Shown here: piece after piece, positions 17,092-25,135 of the stretch
Numbering within the stretch: position 1 is the first letter of the stretch
Layout: each line of letters opens with the position of its first letter
Source of the DNA: 0-14-0-80-60-11 sp049322355
GTDB lineage: Bacteria > Desulfobacterota > Desulfobaccia > Desulfobaccales > 0-14-0-80-60-11
NCBI GenBank assembly: GCA_049322355.1
Contig: JBMORG010000010.1
Coordinates: 496,001-560,000 of the forward strand
DNA length: 64,000 nt
Direction of reading: 5' to 3'
Notes under the pieces: generated by a model
What the model saw: the letters and a program-made list of their open reading frames with translations, nothing else
The model's database searches: none
What the model was told of the DNA's origin: nothing
Position numbers and translations under genes: made by a program

Positions 17092-17580
17092 TTACAACGC
17101 CGCCGATGTATTGGCCGGAAACCGGCCCAGGAGATGCTGGAAAACCCTGGACATATACACCATGCCCACCATTTTGCTATTCTCCAGGACCGGCAGCCGG
17201 CGGACGTGCTTTTTGATCATAATGTCGATGATCTGGAGAAGGTGGGTGTCCGGGGTGATGGTGATGAGGTCCGTGGTCATGATATCCCCAACTAGCATGG
17301 AGTTGGAACGCTGGCAAGCTTCGTCCAAGATGCCCGAGACGTCGACGTCCTTGATTTCTCCCCAGATGTGGATATGTTTAGGCCGGATGAGCAGGAAGAT
17401 GTCATACATGGAAAGCATGCCCAGCAATTGACCCGGGGCCTCGGTGACCACCATCCCGAAAACGATTTGCCGATGCTCTTCTCCTGCCTTTTTAAAGACC
17501 CGTATGGCTTCGGCTATGGTCATCTGGGGAGATAGAGTATAAAAATTGGTTTCCATTATGTCACGGGCAGTTATATCCAT
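17092..17580 (-). CDS. Two-CBS-domain protein
   Basis: A 162-residue single Bateman module. CBS 1 runs from ITARDIMETNFYTLSPQMTI to LGMLSMYDIFLLI, and CBS 2 from LVGDIMTTDLITITPDTHL to VGMVYMSRVFQHLLG. ATG 17580 is chosen; a TTG at 17655 would add 25 residues without domain features. Probably binds a nucleotide and regulates an unseen partner. It is co-directional with the downstream four-CBS protein and with the ParA gene pair upstream, though a 214-base gap separates it from the latter. Confidence 0.8.
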   Translation of the reverse strand: MDITARDIMETNFYTLSPQMTIAEAIRVFKKAGEEHRQIVFGMVVTEAPGQLLGMLSMYDIFLLIRPKHIHIWGEIKDVDVSGILDEACQRSNSMLVGDIMTTDLITITPDTHLLQIIDIMIKKHVRRLPVLENSKMVGMVYMSRVFQHLLGRFPANTSAAL

Positions 17581-17770
17581 ATTTTTCTGACCAGAGTAAA
17601 TGTTTTGATAAGCCGGGTTTAGTTCAGGCTGGCTCTCTGACACTAAAGCCTCCAAACGCGACTAACCTCATTTTACCACAGAAATCGGATATCTTAAGGA
17701 AGACGCGTTGATTAGACAGTCTTATAGGAGGTGACGCCACGTTAAGAAGTGATAGTTTGGTGCTTTTTGC

Positions 17771-17791
17771 CGAAAACTGAAACCGAAAACC
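17771..17791. repeat. Heptamer tandem repeat after the ParA-partner gene
   Basis: Three 7-base units CGAAAAC, TGAAACC, GAAAACC, four bases past the stop of the minus-strand gene ending at 17795. On the minus strand it reads as GTTTTCG-like heptamers, matching the tract at 10579. Confidence 0.5.
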
Positions 17792-17794
17792 GTA

Positions 17795-18082
17795 TTAGAG
17801 GCCGGCCTCCTTCAAGGCCACCCGCAGCCACAATATCACGATAAGGTGGGACCGGTCGATTCGGCCATGGGAGGGGATAAAGATCTGAGAGGCGCGATCC
17901 AAAGCCTCCACCATCTTGGCCGGGGCCAGGAGGGGGGGCTTCTGTGGAGGACAAGGCTCAGTCCCCAGGAAGATATCGGCCCCCTGGCCTTTAGCGGTGG
18001 GCCGCTTTTTGACCGGTGGGGTGTCCATATCTCCTAAAAAAATATCCGCTCCCTTGCCTTTACCGGGCGGACGTTTGGGCAT
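17795..18082 (-). CDS. Small putative ParA partner with duplicated GADIFLG motif
   Basis: A 95-residue basic protein whose start lies inside the end of the ParA gene (23-base overlap) behind an excellent AGGAGGTG site, so translation is likely coupled. Its N-terminal half contains two copies of a motif: KGKGADIFLGDMDTPP and AKGQGADIFLGTEPCPP. The C-terminal 40 residues (MVEALDRASQIFIPSHGRI then HLIVILWLRVALKEAGL) look like a compact helical or dimerising module. No ParB, MinE or flagellar family was recognised. By position and size it could be the activator or cargo adaptor of the ParA ATPase, with the basic repeats as the ATPase-contact peptide; that is inference. Confidence 0.65.
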   Translation of the reverse strand: MPKRPPGKGKGADIFLGDMDTPPVKKRPTAKGQGADIFLGTEPCPPQKPPLLAPAKMVEALDRASQIFIPSHGRIDRSHLIVILWLRVALKEAGL

Positions 18083-18839
18083 CTGCCAACACCTCCTGAG
18101 CCAACTGGCGATAAGCCCTGGCCCCTTCGGAATCCCGGGCAAATTGAAGCAGAGGTACTCCGGCCCGGGAGGCTTCGGCAAATTTTATGGTGCGTTTGAT
18201 CACAGTTTCATATACCTGGGCCCCGAAGACCTGTTTAAGTTCTTCAACTACCTCGGTGGAATGCACGGTTCGGCTGATGTGCATGGTCCGGAGAATTTTG
18301 ACCTTAAGACCGTGATTCCCCTTCTTTTGCACCTTTTGAATAATTCTTTGGAGCTGGGTTAGCCCCCGCAGAGCCAGATATTCGGTCTGAACCGGAACTA
18401 TGACCAAGTGCGCGGCCATCAGACTGTTGGTGGTTAGGACCCCCAGGCTAGGCGGGCCGTCGACGAGGATATAATCATAGGGCCGGGTGATCAGACCCAG
18501 GTTATCTTTTAAGGTCCGGTCCCAGCCGATCTCCCCGATGAGTTCGGCTTCGGCCCCGGCCAGATCAAGATTGGCCGGGATCAGGCCCACCCCTGGGGTA
18601 CCGGATTCAACGATGATATCTTCAACCTGAAAAGTTTCAGGCCGGATCAAAAAATCATAGCTGGTGAGCTCAAAGGATTCAGGGTCCCGGCCCAAACTCA
18701 CCGTAAGTCCGGCCTGGGGGTCTAAGTCCACTAAAAGCACTTTCCGGCCGGCTTCGGCCAGGGCCACAGCCAGACAGGCGCAAGTAGTGCTCTTGCCTAC
18801 TCCCCCTTTTTGATTGGCGATGGCATAAATACTGGCCAT
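18060..18839 (-). CDS. ParA/Soj-family ATPase (orphan)
   Basis: A 259-residue deviant-Walker ATPase: NQKGGVGKSTTCACLAVAL holds the signature Lys pair of KGGVGKST, VLLVDLDPQAGLTVSLG gives Walker A', and YDYILVDGPPSLGVLTTNSL gives Walker B. It lacks an N-terminal helix-turn-helix, so it is the short chromosomal/cargo-positioning type. ParA proteins dimerise on ATP, bind DNA nonspecifically and position chromosomes, plasmids, chemoreceptors or microcompartments. There is no parB or parS beside it; instead the overlapping downstream gene encodes a small motif-repeat protein. AGGTAGGG precedes ATG 18839. Confidence 0.9.
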   Translation of the reverse strand: MASIYAIANQKGGVGKSTTCACLAVALAEAGRKVLLVDLDPQAGLTVSLGRDPESFELTSYDFLIRPETFQVEDIIVESGTPGVGLIPANLDLAGAEAELIGEIGWDRTLKDNLGLITRPYDYILVDGPPSLGVLTTNSLMAAHLVIVPVQTEYLALRGLTQLQRIIQKVQKKGNHGLKVKILRTMHISRTVHSTEVVEELKQVFGAQVYETVIKRTIKFAEASRAGVPLLQFARDSEGARAYRQLAQEVLADAQTSAR

Positions 18840-18934
18840 TAGCCCTACCTTAATGTAAAAGGGGGATTACTGTCAAGTAGTTATCGGGCAGGGGTCCCGA
18901 CAGGGAACTGCCGTGGACCTAACCGCGTAAGGGC

Positions 18935-18958
18935 AAAAAAAGGCGGATAGACCGCCTT
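18935..18958 (-). terminator. Rho-independent terminator
   Basis: On the minus strand, AAGGCGG, loop TCTAT, CCGCCTT is followed by a run of seven T. It sits about 160 bases past the stop of the HMA-like gene (19119) and 100 bases before the ParA start, so it would separate these two transcripts. Confidence 0.75.
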
Positions 18959-19118
18959 GGGTGGAATGGGTATTTTACTGAATGACTGATAGATCGTGAC
19001 TTACTGCTAAATCGCGACTTAAAGATAAACCAGCTTCAGGCCTGATTTAAAAAGCTGCTGAACAGGATACGGGAGTCATCTGTACCGGCTTATGACCGGA
19101 AGTTTTAAGTCCCATCAA

Positions 19119-19451
19119 TTAAATCAGGGCCATAACCATGGATTGCAGAGCGGTTTCCATAACGGCCTTGGTTACAAGGGAAACCAGTCCTTCTCCCCGG
19201 CTGGCCTGAACCAGTGCCGTTTTTTGGAGGTAGCCGGCGTCCTGCAGCAGATCTAGAATCCCCCCCTGGGAAATCTGCTGAGCATTGTAAAGGATGAGGA
19301 CGTTGCCGGTAATCGGGTTGGCGTTGACTTCGTCGATGCCGTGGGAACTGAGCAAATATCTGGTTACCTCCTCGGCCTTGGCCGAGGAGCCTTTCACTTC
19401 GGTTATTTTTATCCTCATCCGTCCATCCAGGACATGCAAATAATCCGTCAT
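19119..19451 (-). CDS. Heavy-metal-associated-domain-like protein (HMA_2 type)
   Basis: A 110-residue protein resembling the HMA_2 family: HVLDGRMRIKITEVKGSSAK, then YLLSSHGIDEVNANPITGNV and LILYNAQQIS form a ferredoxin-like beta-alpha-beta unit in which the metal-binding CxxC is absent. Such domains occur alone or at the N terminus of P1B-type metal ATPases. The C-terminal segment (VSLVTKAVMETALQSMVMALI) is an amphipathic or hydrophobic helix that might bind membrane. Metal binding is doubtful without cysteines. A terminator lies downstream. Confidence 0.7.
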   Translation of the reverse strand: MTDYLHVLDGRMRIKITEVKGSSAKAEEVTRYLLSSHGIDEVNANPITGNVLILYNAQQISQGGILDLLQDAGYLQKTALVQASRGEGLVSLVTKAVMETALQSMVMALI

Positions 19452-19847
19452 GTAATGTACTCCCCCTAATAATTGTTGGAAATTATTATTCGCTGTAATA
19501 ATTAAATCGCCATTATTTAAATGCTAGAATTTCGTTAAATCTTACAATCCGCTGTTATTTTAGGGGTTCCTGGGTTTGGTTGCATCAAGGGACCTCTTCG
19601 ACGCGTCTGAGGTCGTGCAGCAGATAAAAAGCATCAGGCCATCATATCCTCGAGGGTGGCTTCCGGGCCAAATTTAGCCACAAATGCTTCGGCTTCGGCC
19701 TGAGATACTTTCAATGAAGATTGTTGCCGTTTTTACGTAGCCGCAGCTAAAAATTTGTGAATAGATAATACTGGTCTATGACTTTCTGCAAGGGAAGACT
19801 CGGGATATTTTAAGCAGATGGGATAGGGATTAGAGACAAGCCCTGTC
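19452..19847. other. Spacer with a possible gene remnant
   Basis: 396 bases with no full gene. The part next to 19452-19560 is AT-rich. The only coding-like stretch is the minus-strand remnant at 19634-19732 listed separately. Confidence 0.4.
19634..19732 (-). pseudogene. Short coding-like remnant or peptide
   Basis: Minus-strand frame between two stops reads KRQQSSLKVSQAEAEAFVAK then FGPEATLEDMMA and stop. Amino-acid composition and third-position GC resemble real genes here, but it is only about 32 residues and lacks a good start (TTG 19714 possible). It may be the C-terminal remnant of a lost gene. No family recognised. Confidence 0.25.
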
Positions 19848-20603
19848 TTATTTTTTTATGCGAAGGCCCGGATAAAGATGTTGGATGCAGTCCGGGCAAA
19901 TGGTGTGGGTGAATTGCACCCCGGCCTGATCCTTGAAGAAGGTTTCAATTTGGGTCCAGGAATCCTGTAAATCACGGATTCTTTTACACGACGAGCAGAT
20001 AGGCAACAAGCCTTTCATGGTATGAGCTCCGGCCCGAACCGCCCGGAGTTCTGCAATTACTTGGCGTAATATATTATTTTTTCTTGCTAATGCCCGCCTG
20101 AGATTCTGCACTTCGTTGTTAGCCCGGTCCAGTTTCTCATCTAAATCAGACTCCCGGTTATCTTGAATTCGGAATAGTCCGATTTGCTCCCGAATAAATT
20201 TTTCCTTAGCCTTAAACTGCTCTTTGCCCAAAAAAAATCTGGAAAAACGCAATAGCCCGGCGCGGGTTTGGGCTGCGAAAATCAGTAACAGACCATCTGT
20301 TACCATCCCCCCGAAAAACAGGGTGATCGGTTTATGAGCCACGTGGACCTTCAAGTCAATGCCAAAGGCCGAGGCTCGCTCTTGCAGCTCCGACAGAAAC
20401 AAGTGGCCTTTGTTCAGACTATCTATGTCCAAAAGGTGATAAAATGAAACCCCCGGAGCGATTCCTTGCAGTAACCCCAGATCGTCGCGTTGTAATTTAA
20501 GGATGGTTCCCCGGTCAGTACATTCCAGAACGATACCCGGTCCGGGCCAGAGGGTTTTTCCAAGTTCCTTGCTTTGAGAAACCAACACGGGAGACTCCTC
20601 CAT
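19848..20603 (-). CDS. Signalling-type protein with C-terminal CxxC...CxxC motif
   Basis: A 251-residue soluble protein. Residues 1-135 look like a PAS-like or FIST-like sensory fold (IVLECTDRGTILKLQRDDLG, FGGMVTDGLLLIFAAQ). A coiled coil follows (DLDEKLDRANNEVQNLRRAL). The C terminus has LLPICSSCKRIRDLQDSWTQIETFFK and THTICPDCIQHLYPGL, a four-Cys zinc-like motif I recognise as frequent at the C terminus of PAS and response-regulator proteins in Deltaproteobacteria. ATG 20603 or GTG 20609 may start it. Probably a signalling adaptor; no catalytic domain. Confidence 0.65.
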   Translation of the reverse strand: MEESPVLVSQSKELGKTLWPGPGIVLECTDRGTILKLQRDDLGLLQGIAPGVSFYHLLDIDSLNKGHLFLSELQERASAFGIDLKVHVAHKPITLFFGGMVTDGLLLIFAAQTRAGLLRFSRFFLGKEQFKAKEKFIREQIGLFRIQDNRESDLDEKLDRANNEVQNLRRALARKNNILRQVIAELRAVRAGAHTMKGLLPICSSCKRIRDLQDSWTQIETFFKDQAGVQFTHTICPDCIQHLYPGLRIKK

Positions 20604-20609
20604 AGCCAC

Positions 20610-21202
20610 CTTGCCCCCCCCCTTGGCCAGACCAGATTGTAGGTTGCCACAAATTTCACATAAAATATTATATTTAAAATAAACCTAAAAAATAATAAGT
20701 CAACATATACTTTGCAAAAAAATTTGGCGAGCTCATCGTTTGATAATTCTCAGTGATAATAATAACCAATATTCCGGTTAGCTTGGTGTTGGCCCTAACC
20801 CGAAAATATCTCAAGCCAGAGCAGGCTGTGCGCCCACGGGATAATAATCTGAGGCTGTTGGGGGTGCCGTGTGTATGCGCCCAGGAATAGGGCAGGGGGG
20901 AGGGCAAGGGTAATCAAGCCGGTTAAATCCTGTTCCAGCCTGGGGCATTAACTCTGATTTTAGAGAAGACAAGGGATGGAATTACATAATTAATTGTCAT
21001 TTTGAGCCAAGCGAAAAATCTCAAGGCTTTCAGCTAAATACCTATCTCTTCACTGGGTTCCGTCACATTCAGAAAAATAAAATAAATCAATTATCTTTAC
21101 AATAAAATATTTCATAGCCTTGAGTTAGCGCTATTGCCCCTGGTGAGCGGGGGTAAACCACGCTGTGTCCCAAGTATTTTAGCGAATTAATGAATTGCAA
21201 TA
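20610..21202. other. AT-rich spacer with a repeat end
   Basis: 593 bases between two minus-strand genes. No credible gene. TGTCATTTTGAGCCAAGCGA at 20995-21014 matches the left end of the TGTCATTCTGAG repeat family found complete at 42066 and, diverged, at 24915; the right end here is degenerate. Confidence 0.45.
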
Positions 21203-23146
21203 TCAGGCGAGCGAGGAATCCTCAAGGCCCTCTGCAGGGGTGTCCAAAAACTCACGTACTTTTCTTACAAGGTCCAAGGGTCTGAAAGGTTTAGGAATAA
21301 TTGTTTTCGAAGGCTCTAGGACGCCGTAAGGAGCCAGGTCATTGTCCGTGTAGCCCGACATATAGAACACCCGCATTTCGGGGTGCAAGGGGGCCAGGCG
21401 GTCAGCCAATTCCCTTCCACTCATCTTCGGCATCACCACATCCGTAAGCAAGATGTGGATAGGACCCTGATGCTGTTCGGAAATTAATAGGGCCTCGCCG
21501 CCGTCGTGAGCATCTAAAACTTTATAACCATAAAGACGAAAAAATCTGCCCAGCAGGGCGCGCAGGGCCCCTTCATCTTCCACGATAAGAATGGTCTCAG
21601 ACCCCTCCAGCTTATCCCGCAGGGGCATCGTTTCAAGACCTGGTTCCACCACCCCCTCGAGTCGCGGCAGATAAACCATGAACTCTGAGCCCTGACCAGG
21701 GTGACTCTGAACGTCTATATAGCCGCCAATTTGCTTGATGACGCCAAACACCAAGGGCAACCCCAGACCGGTTCCGCGCCCGTCTTCCTTAGTCGTGAAG
21801 AAGGGTTCAAAGATATGAGACAAGGTTTCCGCATCCATGCCGGCCCCGTTGTCCTTGAGGGTCAGTTTCACGTAAGAGCCCGGTGGAACTGCCTCAAAGC
21901 GGCAAAGATGTTTGCTGGTAAACTCGATATTGCCAGTCTCCAGCGTCAAGCGGCCTCCGGTAATCATGGCATCCCGGGCGTTAACCGCCAGATTTATGAT
22001 GATTTGCAGTATCTGTCCCGGGTCAGCCTTTACCATTCCGAGGGCCGAATCGGCAATTATTTCCAAATCAATGTGTTCCCCCAGGAGACGCCGCAGCATC
22101 TTTTCCAGGTCTGCCACCATCACGTTGAGATTGAGCACTTGGGGCTGCACCACCTGACGGCGGCTGAAAGCCAGAAGCTGTTGGGTCAGAGAGGTCGCCC
22201 GATCCGCGGCCCTCAGGATATCTTCGATATATTGAAAGAGTGGGTCATCTTTAAACAGGTTGTTGCGCATAAGCTCGCCGTAGCCCATGATGGCCATCAA
22301 AAGATTATTGAAATCGTGGGCTACTCCCCCGGCCAGCCGTCCCACTGCTTCCATCTTTTGGGCTTGCAGGAGCTGAGCCTCCAGCACCCTGCGCTCCGTG
22401 ATATCCAACCAGACCCCGGCGATTTCCACCGGTTTGCCGAAGCGGTCGCGCACCATCCTGAAAGAGTCCTGTATCCAATGATAAGTGCCATCCTGTGCCT
22501 GGAACCGGTATTCTTGGGTCTGGTGATCCTCAGGCCAAGGTAGGGATAACTGTTCGGTTATCCGGGGCTGGTCTTCGGGATGAATATGATTCAACCAAAA
22601 ATGGGGGTCTTCCAGAAATTGCCGGAGTTCCCAGCCCATCAAAGTTTCGACATTCTTGCTGATATAAGTGACAGCAAAATCACCCCTGGGTTGACGGAGA
22701 TAGATAACCGCGGGACTGGATTCCAGCCAATGTTCCAGCCGTGTCTTGATTTCGATATGCTCGGTGATATCGATGGCATTGACGCCGATCATGGTCGGCT
22801 GCCCTTCGGCATCGGTGATAGCAAATCTGTAGGAAATCCAATGATGCGGTCCGTCAGCGTGAAGCAAAGTGCCCAAGGTCTGCAAAGGTTCCCCGGTCTT
22901 GAGGACAATCTGGTCATGCTGGCCAAATCTTTCTGCAACTATAGGCGGCCAGAGCTCATTAGAGGTTTTCCCCAGCCACTCCTCTTGGCTCTTGTGAAAG
23001 GCCTTTTTGCAAGCCGAATTGACAAAGAGGATGCGTCCTTCCAAGTCCTTGATGACGGCTACGCTGGGCAGATGCTCCATAAAGGCCAACAACATCCTTT
23101 CATGAAGGTTTATGGTTTTCGGAGTTGGTTTCTTCTCTTGTCCCAT
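21203..23146 (-). CDS. Hybrid sensor histidine kinase (PAS-PAS-HisKA-HATPase-REC)
   Basis: A 647-residue cytoplasmic kinase. Two PAS domains cover about residues 18-130 and 135-255 (the second ends in the PAC motif GVWLDITERRVLEAQL). HisKA has the phospho-acceptor His in GGVAHDFNNLLMAIMGYGEL, HATPase has the N box VNARDAM and the G boxes DNGAGMD and GRGTGLGLPLVFGVIKQIGG. A C-terminal receiver (about 515-630) carries the phosphorylatable Asp in ILLTDVVMPKMSGREL and Lys in IIPKPFRPLDL. There are no membrane helices, so it senses a cytoplasmic signal. GAGGAG precedes the ATG. No cognate regulator lies next to it. Confidence 0.94.
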   Translation of the reverse strand: MGQEKKPTPKTINLHERMLLAFMEHLPSVAVIKDLEGRILFVNSACKKAFHKSQEEWLGKTSNELWPPIVAERFGQHDQIVLKTGEPLQTLGTLLHADGPHHWISYRFAITDAEGQPTMIGVNAIDITEHIEIKTRLEHWLESSPAVIYLRQPRGDFAVTYISKNVETLMGWELRQFLEDPHFWLNHIHPEDQPRITEQLSLPWPEDHQTQEYRFQAQDGTYHWIQDSFRMVRDRFGKPVEIAGVWLDITERRVLEAQLLQAQKMEAVGRLAGGVAHDFNNLLMAIMGYGELMRNNLFKDDPLFQYIEDILRAADRATSLTQQLLAFSRRQVVQPQVLNLNVMVADLEKMLRRLLGEHIDLEIIADSALGMVKADPGQILQIIINLAVNARDAMITGGRLTLETGNIEFTSKHLCRFEAVPPGSYVKLTLKDNGAGMDAETLSHIFEPFFTTKEDGRGTGLGLPLVFGVIKQIGGYIDVQSHPGQGSEFMVYLPRLEGVVEPGLETMPLRDKLEGSETILIVEDEGALRALLGRFFRLYGYKVLDAHDGGEALLISEQHQGPIHILLTDVVMPKMSGRELADRLAPLHPEMRVFYMSGYTDNDLAPYGVLEPSKTIIPKPFRPLDLVRKVREFLDTPAEGLEDSSLA

Positions 23147-23959
23147 GAAACTCCTCGAACTAACAATATCTCTTCAGTCTTCCTGGCCCCGCTTTTCGAT
23201 CAGATATCAAAAGCAAATGGCGTATTTGGGACATAATTTAAATTATATGATTATCGCACGAAATAATTAACTTTTATGATAGATTTTTTAAACAATGTCA
23301 AACTATTTTATAGATTTTTTTATCCAGAAACAAATGAATGGAGGAAATTCGAGAGTGAGTGAAAACTCATTGCCGTACGCTTGCCGGTTCTTGGTGGATT
23401 TTTCTTTTTTCATATGAGATTTTATTATTTATATTAAAAGATTTAGTTAGCTACGATCATTCAAGAAATAAACTATTTGATAAATATTTTGAGAATTATG
23501 GCAATTCTTTGGCAGGAGGATTGAATCGTCTGCGTTAATAGGGCAGTGATCTTCCATTTATAGGGCCTGATCCTCTGGATTTTAGCATCCTTATATGTAT
23601 CCATCTTGATAAATCTGGGCAAAATTTCTTTAATATTATATTCATTATCAGGTAAACTAAACTGTTTATTTGCCACATTTGGAGGATATGGTTTGCATAT
23701 GGTTTTATTAAAATAGTTTACATTGAAATTACAATATATTGAACAGGCAAAAGTATTTTTTCTTGTGAAATATACCAATTGTCGGCAAAGCACCGCATGC
23801 CGCTAATACTCCTTCTTTTTTTCCAGGGCCTGGTGAATCCGTGGAGAAATTTCTGATTTGTTTTTCCCGGTAACGCGCATATTATCTTTAAGAAGCCAGG
23901 GGCACCAAGGCTAAAGCCCCAGGTTCCTCTGAAAATCCTTTTACAGGAAGAAAACAACG
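23147..23959. other. Long AT-rich spacer
   Basis: 813 bases, clearly the most AT-rich stretch of the window. A minus-strand frame of 106 codons (23473-23793) is open but its composition (Ile/Lys/Asn-rich) just reflects AT richness, and no family or ribosome site was seen. It could hold divergent promoters for the kinase and rmlA, or be imported DNA. Confidence 0.45.
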
Positions 23960-24889
23960 ATGATCAAGGCCGACAGTTGCAGTTCTTTGGTCAGGGCCAC
24001 AGGTGATTTAGGGGCTCCGGGATGGAAAGGGATCATTTTGGCGGGAGGCGCGGGGACGCGGCTTTATCCGGTTACCAAGGTGGTGAGCAAACAGCTCCTA
24101 CCCATTTATGACAAGCCTATGATTTATTATCCCCTGTCGGTCCTCATGATGGCCGGAATCCGTGACATCCTCATTATTTCCACCCCCGAGGACTTGCCAA
24201 GATTCAAGATTCTCCTGGGGGACGGGGGGCAATTGGGGTTACGCTTCAGCTATGCGGAACAACCCCGTCCCGAAGGTCTGGCCCAGGCCTTCATAATCGG
24301 CCAGGAATTCATCGGCCCGGACCGGGTCTGCCTCATCCTGGGAGATAATATTTTTTACGGTCATGGGTTTCAGGAAATTCTGCAAAAGGCAGTGGGGCTG
24401 ACCAAGGGCGGCTTGGTTTTCGGCTATTGGGTCAAGGATCCCCAAAGGTATGGCGTAGTTGAATTTGACGAATCCTGCAAGGTCCTGGATATCGTGGAAA
24501 AACCCCTCAAACCCAGATCGAACCTTGCCGTGGCGGGCCTCTATTTTTATGACAATCAGGTGGTGGAAATCGCCTCCCATCTGAAGCCGTCGGCCCGGGG
24601 GGAATTGGAAATTACTGATGTAAACAAGGTCTACCTGCAAAAGGGAGAACTGCGGGTGGAGGTCCTGGGACGGGGATTCGCTTGGCTGGATACGGGAACC
24701 CACGAATCTCTCCTGGAGGCTTCCACCTTTATCGAAACCATCGAAAAACGCCAGGGCCTCAAGATTGCTTGCATTGAGGAAATTGCCTACCGGCTGGGCT
24801 TCATCGATGCTGGGCAATTGCGCCAGCTGGCCGAACCATTGGGGAAAAATGGTTATGGCCAGTACTTATTGAAAATCTTATCTGAATAG
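23960..24889 (+). CDS. rmlA: Glucose-1-phosphate thymidylyltransferase
   Basis: Makes dTDP-glucose from dTTP and glucose-1-phosphate, the entry to dTDP-rhamnose. Nucleotide-binding signature GIILAGGAGTRLYPVTKVVS is followed by KQLLPIYDKPMIYYPLSVLM; later motifs are LILGDNIFYGHGF and FAWLDTGTHESLLEA. The usual start would be near residue 24 (WKGIILAGG); the ATG 23960 has AGGAAG upstream and gives a 23-residue extension, with no better in-frame start seen. No rmlB, C or D is adjacent, so it is an orphan sugar-nucleotide gene. Confidence 0.93.
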   Translation: MIKADSCSSLVRATGDLGAPGWKGIILAGGAGTRLYPVTKVVSKQLLPIYDKPMIYYPLSVLMMAGIRDILIISTPEDLPRFKILLGDGGQLGLRFSYAEQPRPEGLAQAFIIGQEFIGPDRVCLILGDNIFYGHGFQEILQKAVGLTKGGLVFGYWVKDPQRYGVVEFDESCKVLDIVEKPLKPRSNLAVAGLYFYDNQVVEIASHLKPSARGELEITDVNKVYLQKGELRVEVLGRGFAWLDTGTHESLLEASTFIETIEKRQGLKIACIEEIAYRLGFIDAGQLRQLAEPLGKNGYGQYLLKILSE

Positions 24890-24914
24890 AGCCTCGAGCA
24901 AATATCTCCCTGGC

Positions 24915-24991
24915 TGTCATACTGAAGCAGCGACCGAATAATCTTATAAGTAAATGAAAATACAAGATCATTCGCTTCGCTCAGGATGACA
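24915..24991. repeat. TGTCAT...ATGACA inverted-repeat element (diverged)
   Basis: A 77-base unit starting TGTCATACTGAAGCAGCGA and ending TTCGCTTCGCTCAGGATGACA, whose ends are imperfect inverted repeats (TGTCATACTGA versus TGTCATCCTGA). Same family as 42066-42148. It lies 26 bases after rmlA. Confidence 0.6.
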
Positions 24992-25135
24992 AGATGGCTT
25001 TATGCAAAAACCCTCAATAGATGGAAAATTCTTTGCCAAAATGAAACTTGCCTTTTGGCGGCGATAAAAATTATCCCGTGCGGTTCAGGAGATTTTTTTA
25101 AGTGCATCTGAATTATTGATTAAAGGCTACACACC

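Noticed and set aside
23473..23957. Two overlapping minus-strand open frames in the AT-rich spacer
   Set aside because: Composition only mirrors AT richness; no ribosome site, no family motif, and they overlap each other.
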